Positions 34,589 through 43,843 are shown, counted from the first letter of the stretch. The stretch: 64,000 nucleotides of DNA from Streptomyces tauricus (GCF_014650955.1 NZ_BMVY01000003.1:350811-414810), one strand, 5' to 3'. Numbers and translations: made by a program. Notes: a model not told the origin generated them from the sequence alone.

Positions 34589-34864
34589 ATGGGCTGGTTG
34601 TGGGCGATCATCGTGGGATTCGTACTGGGCTTGCTGGCCAAGGCGATCATTCCTGGCAAGCAGCACAGTCCGCTCTGGCTCACCACGATCTTCGGAATCA
34701 TCGGCGCGATCGTGGGCAACGCGATCGCCCGCGGTATCGGCATCGGCGAGACCAGTGGAGTCGACTGGGGCCGTCATGCCCTGCAGCTGGTGGCCGCGAT
34801 CGTCATCGTCTTCCTGGGCGACATGCTCTACACAGCAATGAAGGGCAACAAACAAAGAGCCTGA
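34589..34864 (+). CDS. GlsB/YeaQ/YmgE family stress-response membrane protein
   Basis: This 91-residue protein follows TAGGAGG with good spacing. It is three helices: MGWLWAIIVGFVLGLLAKAIIPG, LTTIFGIIGAIVGNAIARGIG and LQLVAAIVIVFLGDMLYTAM. The G-xxx-G spacing and the LAKAIIPG loop mark the GlsB/YeaQ family. These are small membrane proteins induced by envelope or osmotic stress. It ends 3 bases before a 33-bp palindrome that separates it from tyrS. Confidence 0.9.
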   Translation: MGWLWAIIVGFVLGLLAKAIIPGKQHSPLWLTTIFGIIGAIVGNAIARGIGIGETSGVDWGRHALQLVAAIVIVFLGDMLYTAMKGNKQRA

Positions 34865-34867
34865 CGC

Positions 34868-34939
34868 AAAGCGAAAGGATTGCGCCGTTCCCCGCGCCCC
34901 TATTCGGGGGCGCGGGGAACGGCGCAATCCTTTCGCTTT
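34868..34939. terminator. 33-bp perfect inverted repeat, bidirectional terminator
   Basis: Positions 34868-34900 pair with 34907-34939 without a mismatch around TATTCG. The arms begin AAAGCGAAAGG and contain the dispersed GGGGCGCGGGGAACGGCGC core. A-rich and T-rich ends give a U-tract in both directions. It stands exactly between the convergent glsB and tyrS genes. Confidence 0.9.
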
Positions 34940-34951
34940 TCAAAGGGCCCT

Positions 34952-36220
34952 CTAGGAGGGCGCGACCTCCACCGCGGCAAGCGACTTCTTGCCCCGCCGC
35001 AGCACCAGCCACCGCCCGTGCAACAGATCCTCCGCGGCGGGCACCGCGTCCTCGGAGGAGACCTTCACGTTGTTCACGTACGCCCCGCCCTCCTTGACCG
35101 CCCGCCGCGCGGCGGACTTGCTGGCCACGAGCCCGACCTCGGCGAACAGGTCGACCACCGGTCCCAGCGAGGACACCCGCACCCGGGGCAGCTCCGACAG
35201 CGCCGCACTCAGCGTCGCCGCGTCGAGCTCGGCCAGCTCCCCCTGCCCGAACAGCGCCCGCGAGGCGGCGATCACGGCGGCGGTCTGCCCGGCCCCGTGC
35301 ACGAGCGTCGTCAGCTCCTCCGCCAGCGCACGCTGCGCCGCCCGGGCCTGCGGACGCTCCTCGGTCAGCTTCTCCAGCTCCTCCAGTTCCGCCTGGGACT
35401 TGAAGGACAGGATCCGCATGTACGTCGAGACGTCACGGTCGTCCACGTTCAGCCAGAACTGGTAGAACGCGTACGGCGTCGTCATCTCCGGGTCGAGCCA
35501 GATGGCCCCGCCCTCGGTCTTGCCGAACTTGGTGCCGTCCGCCTTGACCATCAGCGGCGTCGCGATGCAGTGCGCCTCGGCGTCCGGCTCCAGCCGGTGG
35601 ATCAGGTCCAGGCCCGCCGTGAGGTTGCCCCACTGGTCGCTGCCGCCCTGCTGGAGCGTGCAGCCGTACCTCCGGTACAGCTCCAGGAAGTCCATGCCCT
35701 GGAGCAGCTGGTAGCTGAACTCCGTGTAGCTGATGCCCTCCTGCGACTCCAGGCGCCGGGCGACCGAGTCCTTGGTGAGCATCTTGTTGACGCGGAAGTG
35801 CTTGCCGATGTCCCGCAGGAACTCGATGGCCGACAGACCGGCCGTCCAGTCCAGGTTGTTCACCATGACCGCGGCGTTCTCGCCCTCGAAGGACAGGAAC
35901 GGCTCGATCTGGGAGCGCAGCCGGCCGACCCAGTTGGCGACCGTCTCCGGGTCGTTGAGCGTGCGCTCCGCCGTCGGGCGCGGGTCGCCGATCTGGCCGG
36001 TCGCCCCGCCCACCAGCGCCAGCGGGCGCAGGCCCGCCTGCTGGAGCCGGCGCATGGTGAGGACCTGCACCAGGTGTCCGACGTGCAGCGAGGCCGCGGT
36101 GGGGTCGAAGCCGCAATAGAACGTGACGGGACCGTCCGCGAGCGCCTTGCGCAATGCGTTCTCGTCGGTGGACAGGGCGAACAGCCCGCGCCACTTCAGC
36201 TCGTCGACGATGTCCGTCAC
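34952..36220 (-). CDS. tyrS: Tyrosyl-tRNA synthetase
   Basis: The GTG start at 36220 gives [12 protein letters not shown], the standard TyrS opening; AAGGAG lies about 12 bases upstream. The 422-residue protein has the class I HIGH box as HVGH (46-49) within [13 protein letters not shown]. The KMSKS loop appears as KFGKT (231-235). [26 protein letters not shown] is the tyrosine-binding region. The C-terminal 75 residues are an S4-like RNA-binding domain. It charges tRNA-Tyr. No T-box is seen upstream. Confidence 0.97.
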   Translation of the reverse strand: MTDIVDELKWRGLFALSTDENALRKALADGPVTFYCGFDPTAASLHVGHLVQVLTMRRLQQAGLRPLALVGGATGQIGDPRPTAERTLNDPETVANWVGRLRSQIEPFLSFEGENAAVMVNNLDWTAGLSAIEFLRDIGKHFRVNKMLTKDSVARRLESQEGISYTEFSYQLLQGMDFLELYRRYGCTLQQGGSDQWGNLTAGLDLIHRLEPDAEAHCIATPLMVKADGTKFGKTEGGAIWLDPEMTTPYAFYQFWLNVDDRDVSTYMRILSFKSQAELEELEKLTEERPQARAAQRALAEELTTLVHGAGQTAAVIAASRALFGQGELAELDAATLSAALSELPRVRVSSLGPVVDLFAEVGLVASKSAARRAVKEGGAYVNNVKVSSEDAVPAAEDLLHGRWLVLRRGKKSLAAVEVAPS

Positions 36221-36357
36221 GGTTCTCGCGTCTCCTTGAATGATCTTCGCCAGTCATGATCTTCATGCGGCCATGCCCCCCGGGCGGCCCGCCGGCCGGG
36301 CGACAGCCGGCCGTGAGGCCACCCGCAGGGGCCACCCGTCGAGGGTATCCGTCGAGG

Positions 36358-37752
36358 TTATACGCCCTGGCTGACAGAACTCATATTGAAATCCGGCACC
36401 CGCAGCGCCGGCATCGCGGCCCGGGTGAACCAGTCGCTCCACTCGCGCGGCAGCGTCTTCTCGGTCCGCCCCGCCTCGGTGGCCCGCCCCAGCAGCCCCA
36501 CCGGCGACTCGTTGAACCGGAAGTTGTTCACCTCACCGGTGACCTCGCCGTTCTCCACGAGGTAGACGCCGTCCCGGGTCAGCCCGGTCAGCAGCAGCGT
36601 CGCCGGGTCGACCTCGCGGATGTACCAGAGGCAGGTCAGCAGCAGCCCGCGCCCGGTCGCCGCGACCATCTCCTCCAGCGAGGTCTCGTCGCCGCCGTCG
36701 AGGATGAGGTTGCCGATACCGGGGGCCACCGGCAGACCGGTCAGGGCCGCGCTGTGCCGGGTGCTCGTCAGGCGCTTCAGCTCGCCCTCGCGGACCCACT
36801 CCGTGGCCGTGAGGGGCAGCCCGTTGTCGAAGACGGAGGCGTCGTCCCCGGAGGAGTGCGCGAGGACGAAGGGGGCGCTTTCGAGCCCGGCCTCGTGCGG
36901 GTCGCTGCGCAGGGTCAGCGGCAGGTCGGTGAGCCGGTCGCCGACGCGCGTGCCGCCGCCCGGCTTGCTGAACACCGTCCGGCCCTCCGCCGCGTCCCGG
37001 GCCGCCGCCGACCACAGCTGATAGATCAGCAGGTCCGCGACCGCCGTGGGCGGCAGCAGCGTCTCGTACCGCCCGGCTGGCAGGTCGATCCGCCGCTCCG
37101 CCCAGCCCAGCCGGACCGCCAGCTCGGCGTCGAGCGCCGCCGGGTCGACGTCCTTGAAGTCCCGCGTGGAGCGGCCGGCCCACGCCGAGCGCGTACGGTC
37201 CGGGGACTTGGCGTTCAGCTCAAGCGTCCCGTTGGGCTGGTCGTGGCGCAGCCGCAGCCCCGTGGACGTACCGAGGTAGCTGATGACCAGCTCGTGGTTG
37301 GCGAAGCCGTACAGCTCACGGCCGCCCGCACGCGCGCGTGCGAACGATTCGCCGAGCGCCGGGGCGAAGTCGGTGAACACGGCCGAGGAGGTCTCGGCGG
37401 GCGCGTCCGTGAAGTCGGGGGAGGCGGGCACGCCCTCCACGAGCGGCTGCGCGTCCTCCGCGGGGCCCGCCCCGCGCGCCGCGGCCTCGGCGGCCCGTAC
37501 CAGCGGCTCCAGCTCGTCCGCGGTCACGGCCGAGCGCGAGACGACCCCGGAGGCGGTGCCCTCGCGGCCGTCGACCGTGGCGACGACGGTCAGCGTGCGC
37601 CCGCGCGTGACACCGTTGGTGGTCAGCGCGTTGCCCGCCCAGCGCAGGTTCGCGGTCGACTGCTCGTCGGCGATGACGACACACCCGTCCGCCCGGGACA
37701 GGGCGAGGGCGCGCTCGACGATCTCGTGCGGCTTGTTCGTACGAGGACTCAT
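36358..37752 (-). CDS. TldE/PmbA-type subunit of the TldD/E peptidase
   Basis: This 464-residue protein has the PmbA/TldD fold but no HExxxH motif, as expected for the TldE partner. Signatures include ADEQSTANLRWAGNALTTNG at the start, KPGGGTRVGDRLTDLPLTL in the middle, and LTCLWYIREVDPATLLLTGLTRDGVYLVENGEVTGEVNNFRFNES near the end. TldD/E complexes cleave unfolded or modified peptides, including RiPP leaders and antitoxins. It overlaps the tldD gene by four bases. Confidence 0.9.
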   Translation of the reverse strand: MSPRTNKPHEIVERALALSRADGCVVIADEQSTANLRWAGNALTTNGVTRGRTLTVVATVDGREGTASGVVSRSAVTADELEPLVRAAEAAARGAGPAEDAQPLVEGVPASPDFTDAPAETSSAVFTDFAPALGESFARARAGGRELYGFANHELVISYLGTSTGLRLRHDQPNGTLELNAKSPDRTRSAWAGRSTRDFKDVDPAALDAELAVRLGWAERRIDLPAGRYETLLPPTAVADLLIYQLWSAAARDAAEGRTVFSKPGGGTRVGDRLTDLPLTLRSDPHEAGLESAPFVLAHSSGDDASVFDNGLPLTATEWVREGELKRLTSTRHSAALTGLPVAPGIGNLILDGGDETSLEEMVAATGRGLLLTCLWYIREVDPATLLLTGLTRDGVYLVENGEVTGEVNNFRFNESPVGLLGRATEAGRTEKTLPREWSDWFTRAAMPALRVPDFNMSSVSQGV

Positions 37753-39272
37753 CGACCGGCCTCCTGCGTGGTGTTGAGAATGTTGACGCCCTTGAAGAGG
37801 GCCGACGGGCAGCCGTGCGAGACCGCCGCGACCTGGCCCGGCTGGGCCTTGCCGCAGTTGAAGGCGCCGCCCAGGACGTACGTCTGAGGGCCGCCGACGG
37901 CCGCCATCGAGCCCCAGAAGTCCGTGGTCGTCGCCTGGTAGGCGACATCCCGCAGCTGGCCCGTGATCTGCCCGTTCTCGATCTTGAAGAACCGCTGGCC
38001 GGTGAACTGGAAGTTGTAGCGCTGCATGTCGATCGACCAGGACCGGTCACCGACGACGTAGATCCCGCGGTCCACGCTCCCGATGAGGTCGTCCGTGGAC
38101 ATCCCCGCCGGATCGGGCCGCAGCGACACGTTCGCCATGCGCTGTACGGGCACATGGCCGGGGGAGTCGGCGTACGCGCAGCCGTTGGACCGCTCGAAGC
38201 CGGTCAGCTTCGCGATCCTGCGGTCCAGCTGGTAGCCGACGAGCGTGCCGTCCTTCACCAGGTCCCAGGACTGCCCGGCCACGCCCTCGTCGTCGTACCC
38301 GATGGTCGCGAGCCCGTGCTCGGCGGTGCGGTCGCCCGTCACGTTCATCAGCTCGGAGCCGTACCGCAGCTTGCCCAGCTGGTCGAAGGTGGCGAACGAG
38401 GTCCCGGCGTACGCGGCCTCGTAACCGAGCGCGCGGTCCAGCTCGGTGGCGTGCCCGATGGACTCGTGGATGGTCAGCCACAGGTTGGACGGGTCGACGA
38501 CCAGGTCGTACACCCCGGCCGTGACGCTCGGCGCCCGCATCTTCTCGGCCAGCAGCTCCGGGATCCGCCCGAGCTCCGCGTCCCAGTCCCAGCCGGTGCC
38601 GGTGAGGTACTCCCAGCCGCGCCCGACGGGCGGCGCGATCGTGCGCATCGAGTCGAACTCGCCGCTCGACTCGTCGACGGCCACGGCGGTCAGCTGCGGG
38701 TGCAGCCGGACCCGCTGCTGGGTGGTCACCGTGCCCGCCGTGTCCGCGTAGAACTTGTTCTCGTGCACGGTCAGCAGCGAGGCGTCGACATGGCTGACCC
38801 CGGCCGCCCCGAGCAGCCGCGCACTCCACTCGGCCAGCAGCCCGGACTTGTCCTCGTCCGGTACGGAGAAGGGGTCGATCTCGTACGAGGAGACCCACGT
38901 CTTCTCGGCGTGCACGGGCTCGTCCGCCAGCTCGACCCGCTCGTCGGACCCGGCCGCCTTGATCACCTTCGCCGACAGCTTGGCCATCGCCACGGCCTGA
39001 GACGCGACCTTCGCGGCGGCGTCCATCGTCAGGTCGACACCGGAGGCGAACCCCCAGGTGCCGCCGTGCACGACCCGTACCGCGTACCCGAGGTCGGTCG
39101 TGTCCGAGGAGCCCGCGGGCTTCGCGTCCCGCAGCCGCCACGACGCGCTGCGCACCCGCTCGAACCGGAAGTCCGCATGGTCGGCGCCCAGCGCCCGCGC
39201 CCGCGCGAGCGCCGCGTCGGCCAGGGCCCGTAGCGGCAGTGCCGTGAAGGCTTCGTCGATGGAATGGGGCAC
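37749..39272 (-). CDS. TldD metallopeptidase subunit
   Basis: This 507-residue protein carries the TldD metal motif HESIGH (His269, Glu270, His274). The downstream GCAYADSPGHVPVQRMANVSLRPDPAG and GQITGQLRDVAYQATTTDFWGSMAAVGGPQT segments fix the family, and a Cys near the end (AFNCGKAQPGQ) is the third-ligand region. It is the catalytic half and is translated first, then coupled to TldE by an ATGA overlap. No precursor peptide or toxin-antitoxin gene is adjacent, so a general proteolytic role is likeliest. Confidence 0.93.
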   Translation of the reverse strand: MPHSIDEAFTALPLRALADAALARARALGADHADFRFERVRSASWRLRDAKPAGSSDTTDLGYAVRVVHGGTWGFASGVDLTMDAAAKVASQAVAMAKLSAKVIKAAGSDERVELADEPVHAEKTWVSSYEIDPFSVPDEDKSGLLAEWSARLLGAAGVSHVDASLLTVHENKFYADTAGTVTTQQRVRLHPQLTAVAVDESSGEFDSMRTIAPPVGRGWEYLTGTGWDWDAELGRIPELLAEKMRAPSVTAGVYDLVVDPSNLWLTIHESIGHATELDRALGYEAAYAGTSFATFDQLGKLRYGSELMNVTGDRTAEHGLATIGYDDEGVAGQSWDLVKDGTLVGYQLDRRIAKLTGFERSNGCAYADSPGHVPVQRMANVSLRPDPAGMSTDDLIGSVDRGIYVVGDRSWSIDMQRYNFQFTGQRFFKIENGQITGQLRDVAYQATTTDFWGSMAAVGGPQTYVLGGAFNCGKAQPGQVAAVSHGCPSALFKGVNILNTTQEAGR

Positions 39273-39456
39273 GGAGGTCTCCCTTGTTGTCGCCTGTCGG
39301 TCCGATCATGTCGCGCGGGCGGGCCCGGCGGCCAGACTTTTCTGTAGGGACCCGACAGCGAGTCCCCCGAGCCACTGTCGGTGCCCGATTCTCCGCGAGG
39401 CCGACCGTACCGATAGGTTTTCGAGGTACCAGACCGGCTATCGAAAGGGTGATCCG

Positions 39457-40176
39457 TTGAGCCGCTCGGTTCTCGTCACCGGAGGAAACCGGGGCATCGG
39501 CCTCGCCATCGCCCGCACGTTCGCCGACGCGGGCGACAAGGTCGCGATCACGTACCGGTCGGGCGAGCCCCCGGCCGCCCTCACCGAACTGGGCTGCCTC
39601 GCGGTCAAGTGCGACATCACCGACACCGAGCAGGTGGAGCAGGCCTACAAGGAGATCGAGGCCGCCCACGGCCCGGTCGAGGTGCTCGTCGCCAACGCCG
39701 GTGTCACCAAGGACCAGTTGCTGATGCGGATGTCCGAGGAGGACTTCACGTCCGTCCTGGACACCAACCTGACGGGCACCTTCCGGGTCGTCAAGCGCGC
39801 CAACCGCGGCATGCTGCGCGCGAGGAAGGGCCGCGTCGTCCTCATCTCCTCGGTGGTCGGCCTCCTCGGCTCGGCCGGTCAGGCGAACTACGCGGCCTCC
39901 AAGGCCGGCCTGGTCGGGTTCGCGCGCTCGCTCGCCCGTGAGCTGGGCTCGCGCAACCTCACCTTCAACGTGGTCGCGCCCGGCTTCGTCGACACCGACA
40001 TGACCAAGGCGCTCACCGACGAGCAGCGCGAGGCCATCGTCAAGCAGGTGCCGCTCGGCCGGTACGCGCAGCCCGAGGAGATCGCCGCGACGGTGCGGTT
40101 CCTCGCCTCGGAAGAGGCCTCGTACATCACTGGAGCCGTCATCCCCGTAGACGGCGGACTGGGAATGGGTCACTGA
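39457..40176 (+). CDS. fabG: 3-oxoacyl-ACP reductase FabG
   Basis: The start is a TTG at 39457 preceded by AAAGGGTG, giving 239 residues. TGGNRGIG (8-15) binds NADPH. NAGVT, SSVVG and Tyr145-x3-Lys149 (YAASK) are the active site. The end, SYITGAVIPVDGGLGMGH, is typical for FabG. With the InhA-type reductase five bases downstream it forms the actinobacterial fabG-fabI pair of FAS II elongation. It is divergent from tldD. Confidence 0.93.
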   Translation: MSRSVLVTGGNRGIGLAIARTFADAGDKVAITYRSGEPPAALTELGCLAVKCDITDTEQVEQAYKEIEAAHGPVEVLVANAGVTKDQLLMRMSEEDFTSVLDTNLTGTFRVVKRANRGMLRARKGRVVLISSVVGLLGSAGQANYAASKAGLVGFARSLARELGSRNLTFNVVAPGFVDTDMTKALTDEQREAIVKQVPLGRYAQPEEIAATVRFLASEEASYITGAVIPVDGGLGMGH

Positions 40177-40181
40177 TCACC

Positions 40182-40952
40182 ATGAGTGGAATTCTTGAGG
40201 GCAAGCGTGTCCTGATCACCGGTGTGCTGATGGAGTCCTCCATCGCCTTCCACACCGCGAAGCTGGCCCAGGAGCAGGGTGCCGAGATCATCCTGACCGC
40301 GTTCCCGCGGCCCACGCTGACCGAGCGCATCGCCCGGAAGCTGCCCAAGCCCACCAAGGTCATCGAGCTCGACGTGACCAACGACGAGCACCTCGGGCGG
40401 CTCGCCGAGGTCGTCGGCGCGGAGCTGGGCAGCCTCGACGGCGTCGTGCACTCCATCGGCTTCGCCCCGCAGGACGCCCTGGGCGGCAACTTCCTGAACA
40501 CGCCGTTCGAGTCGGTCGCCACGGCCATGCACGTCTCCGCCTTCTCCCTGAAGTCGCTGACCATGGCCTGTCTGCCGCTGATGCAGAACGGCGGCGGCTC
40601 GGTCGTCGGCCTCACCTTCGACGCCCAGTACGCGTGGCCGCAGTACGACTGGATGGGCCCGGCCAAGGCCGCCCTGGAGGCCACCAACCGCTACCTCGCC
40701 CGCGACCTGGGCAAGCAGAACGTGCGCTCCAACCTCATCTCGGCCGGCCCGATCGGCTCGATGGCCGCCAAGTCCATCCCGGGCTTCAGCGAGCTGGCCG
40801 CGGTCTGGGACAACCGCGCGCCCCTGGAGTGGGACCTCAAGGACCCCGAGCCGGCCGGCCGCGGTGTCGTCGCCCTGCTCAGCGACTGGTTCCCGAAGAC
40901 CACCGGCGAGATCATCCACGTCGACGGCGGTCTGCACGCGATCGGCGCGTAA
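40182..40952 (+). CDS. fabI: NADH-dependent enoyl-ACP reductase (FabI/InhA)
   Basis: This 256-residue protein starts five bases after fabG. MSGILEGKRVLITGVLMESSIAFHTAK is the InhA-type dinucleotide site. The YDWMGPAK segment gives Tyr155 and Lys162 in the FabI Tyr-x6-Lys spacing. The 'DAQYAWPQYDWM' region matches mycobacterial InhA more than E. coli FabI. It reduces the enoyl-ACP in the last step of each fatty-acid elongation cycle. A 17-bp hairpin follows. Confidence 0.95.
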   Translation: MSGILEGKRVLITGVLMESSIAFHTAKLAQEQGAEIILTAFPRPTLTERIARKLPKPTKVIELDVTNDEHLGRLAEVVGAELGSLDGVVHSIGFAPQDALGGNFLNTPFESVATAMHVSAFSLKSLTMACLPLMQNGGGSVVGLTFDAQYAWPQYDWMGPAKAALEATNRYLARDLGKQNVRSNLISAGPIGSMAAKSIPGFSELAAVWDNRAPLEWDLKDPEPAGRGVVALLSDWFPKTTGEIIHVDGGLHAIGA

Positions 40953-40982
40953 CCGCCCCCGCGAAGGTGCCTCTACGGAGTC

Positions 40983-41021
40983 GGCGCCCCGTTTCCCGCA
41001 GCGCGCGGGGAGCGGGGCGTC
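40983..41021 (+). terminator. Terminator of the fabG-fabI operon
   Basis: A 17-bp stem with G-T wobbles (40983-40999 with 41005-41021) lies 30 bases past the fabI stop. Confidence 0.65.
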
Positions 41022-41129
41022 ACCCGTTCGGCCCCACCGGCCGGGCGGCCAGGAGGGGTAACGGCCCACTCTGAAGGAGGAGTTCTTCTCCCGAGATGCC
41101 CTCCAGAGCCCAGCCGAGGAGGTCCCTTT

Positions 41130-41609
41130 GTGCGCCTGTCCCAGGCCCGATGCATTCATCGGCACCACAGGAACAGCTTCGCGGCGGCCCCCGCCGCGCT
41201 GCTCGCCGCTCTGACCCTGCTGCTCGCGGTGCCCTCCGACGCCGCCTCACACAGCACCCACACCACCCACACCTGGCACGGCACGCACGGCACACGCGGC
41301 ACGAACGGCACCGGAAACGGGCTCCACGCGCGCGTGCCCGTCGACAAACGGCCCGCCGAGAAACGGCCCGTCGACAAACGGCCCTTCGGAGCGGCGTGCC
41401 GGACCGTCGTCGAGGGCTCACATGTGACGGCGTACTGCCGCAACCCGTATCCGGAGCCCGACCATGTCGGCCTGCACATCGAGTGCGACCGGTGGTGGGA
41501 CATCGACGCCGACGGGGCGAGGGTCGAGGCGGGCCCCGCGCAGAACGTCCGGCTGACCGGCCGTTGCTGGAAGGAAGTCCGCTCGGCGTGGGTCAGCCAC
41601 CGGAAGTGA
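41130..41609 (+). CDS. Secreted hypothetical protein with VDKRP repeats
   Basis: The GTG at 41130 follows GAGGAGG and gives 159 residues. Residues 17-39 form a signal-peptide core ending SDAAS. A His/Thr/Gly-rich low-complexity stretch (HSTHTTHTWHGTHGTRGTNG) comes next. Then a triple repeat, VDKRPAEKRPVDKRP, whose KRP basic sites could be protease targets. The last 75 residues form a compact domain with four cysteines (CRTVVEG, CRNPYP, IECDRWW, GRCWKEV), likely two disulfides. I recognise no family. It is convergent with the FadR-type regulator. Confidence 0.7.
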   Translation: MRLSQARCIHRHHRNSFAAAPAALLAALTLLLAVPSDAASHSTHTTHTWHGTHGTRGTNGTGNGLHARVPVDKRPAEKRPVDKRPFGAACRTVVEGSHVTAYCRNPYPEPDHVGLHIECDRWWDIDADGARVEAGPAQNVRLTGRCWKEVRSAWVSHRK

Positions 41610-41646
41610 CGCTCCCGGCGGTCCCGGCGGTCCCGGCCGCCCCCGG

Positions 41647-42351
41647 TTACTCCGGCGGTCCCGGCCGCCCCGCGGGCTCGGACCGCCCCGGGCGGCACAG
41701 GAACGGATAGCCCGCCGCCTCCGAGGCCGCCGTCTGCGCGTCGCCCGCACGGATCGCGTCCACCAGACGCGTGTGGTCCATGTGCGTCTCGGGCGTCAGC
41801 TCCTCGCCGACGTCCTCGCGCAGCCAGTCGCGCACGACCTCGCCCAGGTCCGCGTACATCGCCGTCATGACGTCGTTGTGGGACGCGGCGACCACGGCCA
41901 GGTGGAAGGTCGTGTCGGCGGTCACGAAGGCCTCCGTGTCGCCCGACTCCCAGGCTTCCTCCCGGCGCACGAGGAGCGTGTCCAGCTGTTTGAGGTCACG
42001 CTCGGTGCGGCGCTCGGCGGCCAGCCTCGCCGCGCTCGACTCCAGCGTGGAGCGCAGCTCGGCGATGTGCCGCGGATCGGCGTCCGCGAACCGGCGGTGC
42101 ATCACACCGGCCAGCTCGCTGGTCGCCAGCACATAGGTGCCCGAGCCCTGCCGGATGTCGAGCAGACCGTTGTGCGCGAGGGCCCGCACGGCCTCCCGGA
42201 CCGTGTTGCGGGCCACCCCCAGCTGCTCGACCAGCTCGGGCTCGGTGGGGATGCGGGAGCCCACCGGCCACTCGCCCGAAGTGATCTCGTTCCGCAGGGC
42301 GGCGATGACCTGCTCGGACAGCGCCGACCGGCGGGGGTGGCTCAGGGGCAT
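41647..42351 (-). CDS. FadR-type GntR transcriptional regulator
   Basis: The ATG at 42351 has AAGGA at 5-bp spacing and gives 234 residues. Residues 8-75 are a GntR winged helix: EQVIAALRNEITSGEWPVGSRIPTEPELVEQLGVARNTVREAVRALAHNGLLDIRQGSGTYV. The rest is the all-helical FCD ligand domain (LRSTLESSAARLAAER, DTTFHLAVVAASHN). It is divergent from the MFS gene with a 61-bp shared region holding a near-consensus FadR-family operator. It probably represses the transporter and itself. Confidence 0.92.
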   Translation of the reverse strand: MPLSHPRRSALSEQVIAALRNEITSGEWPVGSRIPTEPELVEQLGVARNTVREAVRALAHNGLLDIRQGSGTYVLATSELAGVMHRRFADADPRHIAELRSTLESSAARLAAERRTERDLKQLDTLLVRREEAWESGDTEAFVTADTTFHLAVVAASHNDVMTAMYADLGEVVRDWLREDVGEELTPETHMDHTRLVDAIRAGDAQTAASEAAGYPFLCRPGRSEPAGRPGPPE

Positions 42352-42370
42352 GACGGTCCTTCGCGCCAGG

Positions 42371-42412
42371 GGGTTGGACAACCAATCATCCCATGATTCT
42401 ATGATGGGGTTC
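42371..42412. promoter_or_regulatory. Divergent operator/promoter of regulator and MFS genes
   Basis: GGGTTGGACAA (42371-42381) read on the minus strand is TTGTCCAACCC, ten of eleven positions of the FadR-subfamily consensus TNGTNNNACNA. It sits inside the dyad GGTTG-GA-CAACC (42372-42383). TATGAT (42400-42405) is a good -10 for the MFS gene. TAGAAT on the minus strand lies nearby for the regulator. A second imperfect dyad surrounds 42390-42408. Confidence 0.65.
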
Positions 42413-43783
42413 ATGACTGGCGAGGAAACCCGGACGACCGTGTCCCCATCGATACCGATCCGCAGCTCGGCGCAGGACGCGGACCTGCGCACGCCTCCCA
42501 CGCGCGCGTGGATGACGCGTCTGGTGATCGCCGGCATCGTCCTGACCGCCCTCAATCTGCGGCCCGCCATCACCAGCCTGGGCGCCCTCCTGGAGGAGGT
42601 GCGCGACGGCCTCGGCATGAGCGGCAGCGTCGCCGGGCTCCTCACCTCCGTACCGCCGCTGTGCTTCGCCGTCTTCGGCGTCATGGCGCCGCGTCTCGCC
42701 CGTCGCTTCGGACCCGCCGCGGTGGTCTGCGCCGGCATGCTGGCGATCGGCACGGGCCTGGTGCTCCGGCCCTTCGTCGGGGGCACGGCGGGCTTCCTCG
42801 TCGCCAGCGCCCTCGCCCTCATGGGCATCGCCGTCAGCAACGTCCTCATGCCGGTGATCGTCAAGCGCTGGTTCCCGGACCGGGTCGGCACCATGACCGG
42901 CCTCTACTCCATGGCCCTCGCCCTCGGCACCGCCGCCGCGGCCGCCGTCACCGTGCCCATGACCCGGGCCCTGGGCGGGAACTGGCAGTCGGGCCTCGCC
43001 GTCTGGGCCGCCCTCGCGGCCGTCGCCGTCCTGCCCTGGATCCCTCTCGTCCGGGCCAAGGGCACGCCCCTGTCCGCGGCGCCCACGGAGGCCAGGGTGG
43101 CCACGGGAGCAGGGGCGCCCACGGGGGTCGCGGGGGCCGGGGCGGACGCGGTCCCGAAGGCTCCGGTTTCCGGAGCGCGCGAGGAGGCCGCCCCGCTGCG
43201 GATCACCCGCAGCCGTACCGCCTGGGCGCTCGCCGTCTTCTTCGGACTGCAGGCCACCGCCGCGTACATCACGATGGGCTGGATGGCGCAGATCTTCCGG
43301 GACGCCGGGGTCCCGGCGGGCACCGCCGGGCTGCTGCTCGCGGTCACGATGGTGATGGGCGTGCCCCTGGCCTTCGTCATACCGCGGCTGGCCACCCGGC
43401 TGCCCCACCAGGGGCCGATCGTCGTCGCCCTCGGCCTCTGCGGCTTCGCCGGCTACGCGGGGCTCTACCTCGCCCCGGCCGCGGGCGCCTGGGCCTGGGC
43501 GCTGCTGCTCGGTGTCGCCAACTGCGCGTTCCCGCTGGCCCTCACCATGGTCGGCATGCGGGCCAGGACCGGGGCGGGGGTCGTGCAGCTCTCGGCGTTC
43601 GCGCAGAGCACCGGCTACCTGATCTCGATCCCCGGCCCGCTGCTGGTGGGCGTGCTCTACCAGCACAGCGGCGGCTGGGGGCTGCCGATCGCGCTCATGG
43701 CGGGCCTGATGGTCCCGCAGATCGTGGTGGGCGTCCTGGCGGGCCGCGACCGTACGGTGGAGGACGAGGCCGCCGCCCGCTGA
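42413..43783 (+). CDS. CynX/NimT-family MFS transporter
   Basis: The ATG at 42413 gives 456 residues and 12 predicted membrane segments. ALNLRPAITSLGALLEEVRDGLGMSGSVAGLLTSVPPLCFAVFG is the signature opening of the CynX/NimT group of major facilitators. A Pro/Ala/Gly loop of about 40 residues separates the two halves. ITMGWMAQIFRDAGV starts the second half. The group exports or imports cyanate, nitroimidazoles and other small compounds. The substrate is unknown, but the adjacent FadR-type regulator suggests a carboxylate or related inducer. Confidence 0.9.
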   Translation: MTGEETRTTVSPSIPIRSSAQDADLRTPPTRAWMTRLVIAGIVLTALNLRPAITSLGALLEEVRDGLGMSGSVAGLLTSVPPLCFAVFGVMAPRLARRFGPAAVVCAGMLAIGTGLVLRPFVGGTAGFLVASALALMGIAVSNVLMPVIVKRWFPDRVGTMTGLYSMALALGTAAAAAVTVPMTRALGGNWQSGLAVWAALAAVAVLPWIPLVRAKGTPLSAAPTEARVATGAGAPTGVAGAGADAVPKAPVSGAREEAAPLRITRSRTAWALAVFFGLQATAAYITMGWMAQIFRDAGVPAGTAGLLLAVTMVMGVPLAFVIPRLATRLPHQGPIVVALGLCGFAGYAGLYLAPAAGAWAWALLLGVANCAFPLALTMVGMRARTGAGVVQLSAFAQSTGYLISIPGPLLVGVLYQHSGGWGLPIALMAGLMVPQIVVGVLAGRDRTVEDEAAAR

Positions 43784-43843
43784 CCGCTCCGGGGCACCGA
43801 CCCCACCGGTGAGGAGCCGGGCGAAGAGTGCGAGACTGGGCGT

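Noticed and set aside
36221..36357. T-box before tyrS
   Set aside because: No specifier stem, T-box sequence or antiterminator was seen. Only a short ATGATCTTC direct repeat is present.
36358..39272. TldD/TldE as RiPP maturation peptidases
   Set aside because: No precursor peptide, radical-SAM or transporter gene lies nearby, so a general role is more likely.
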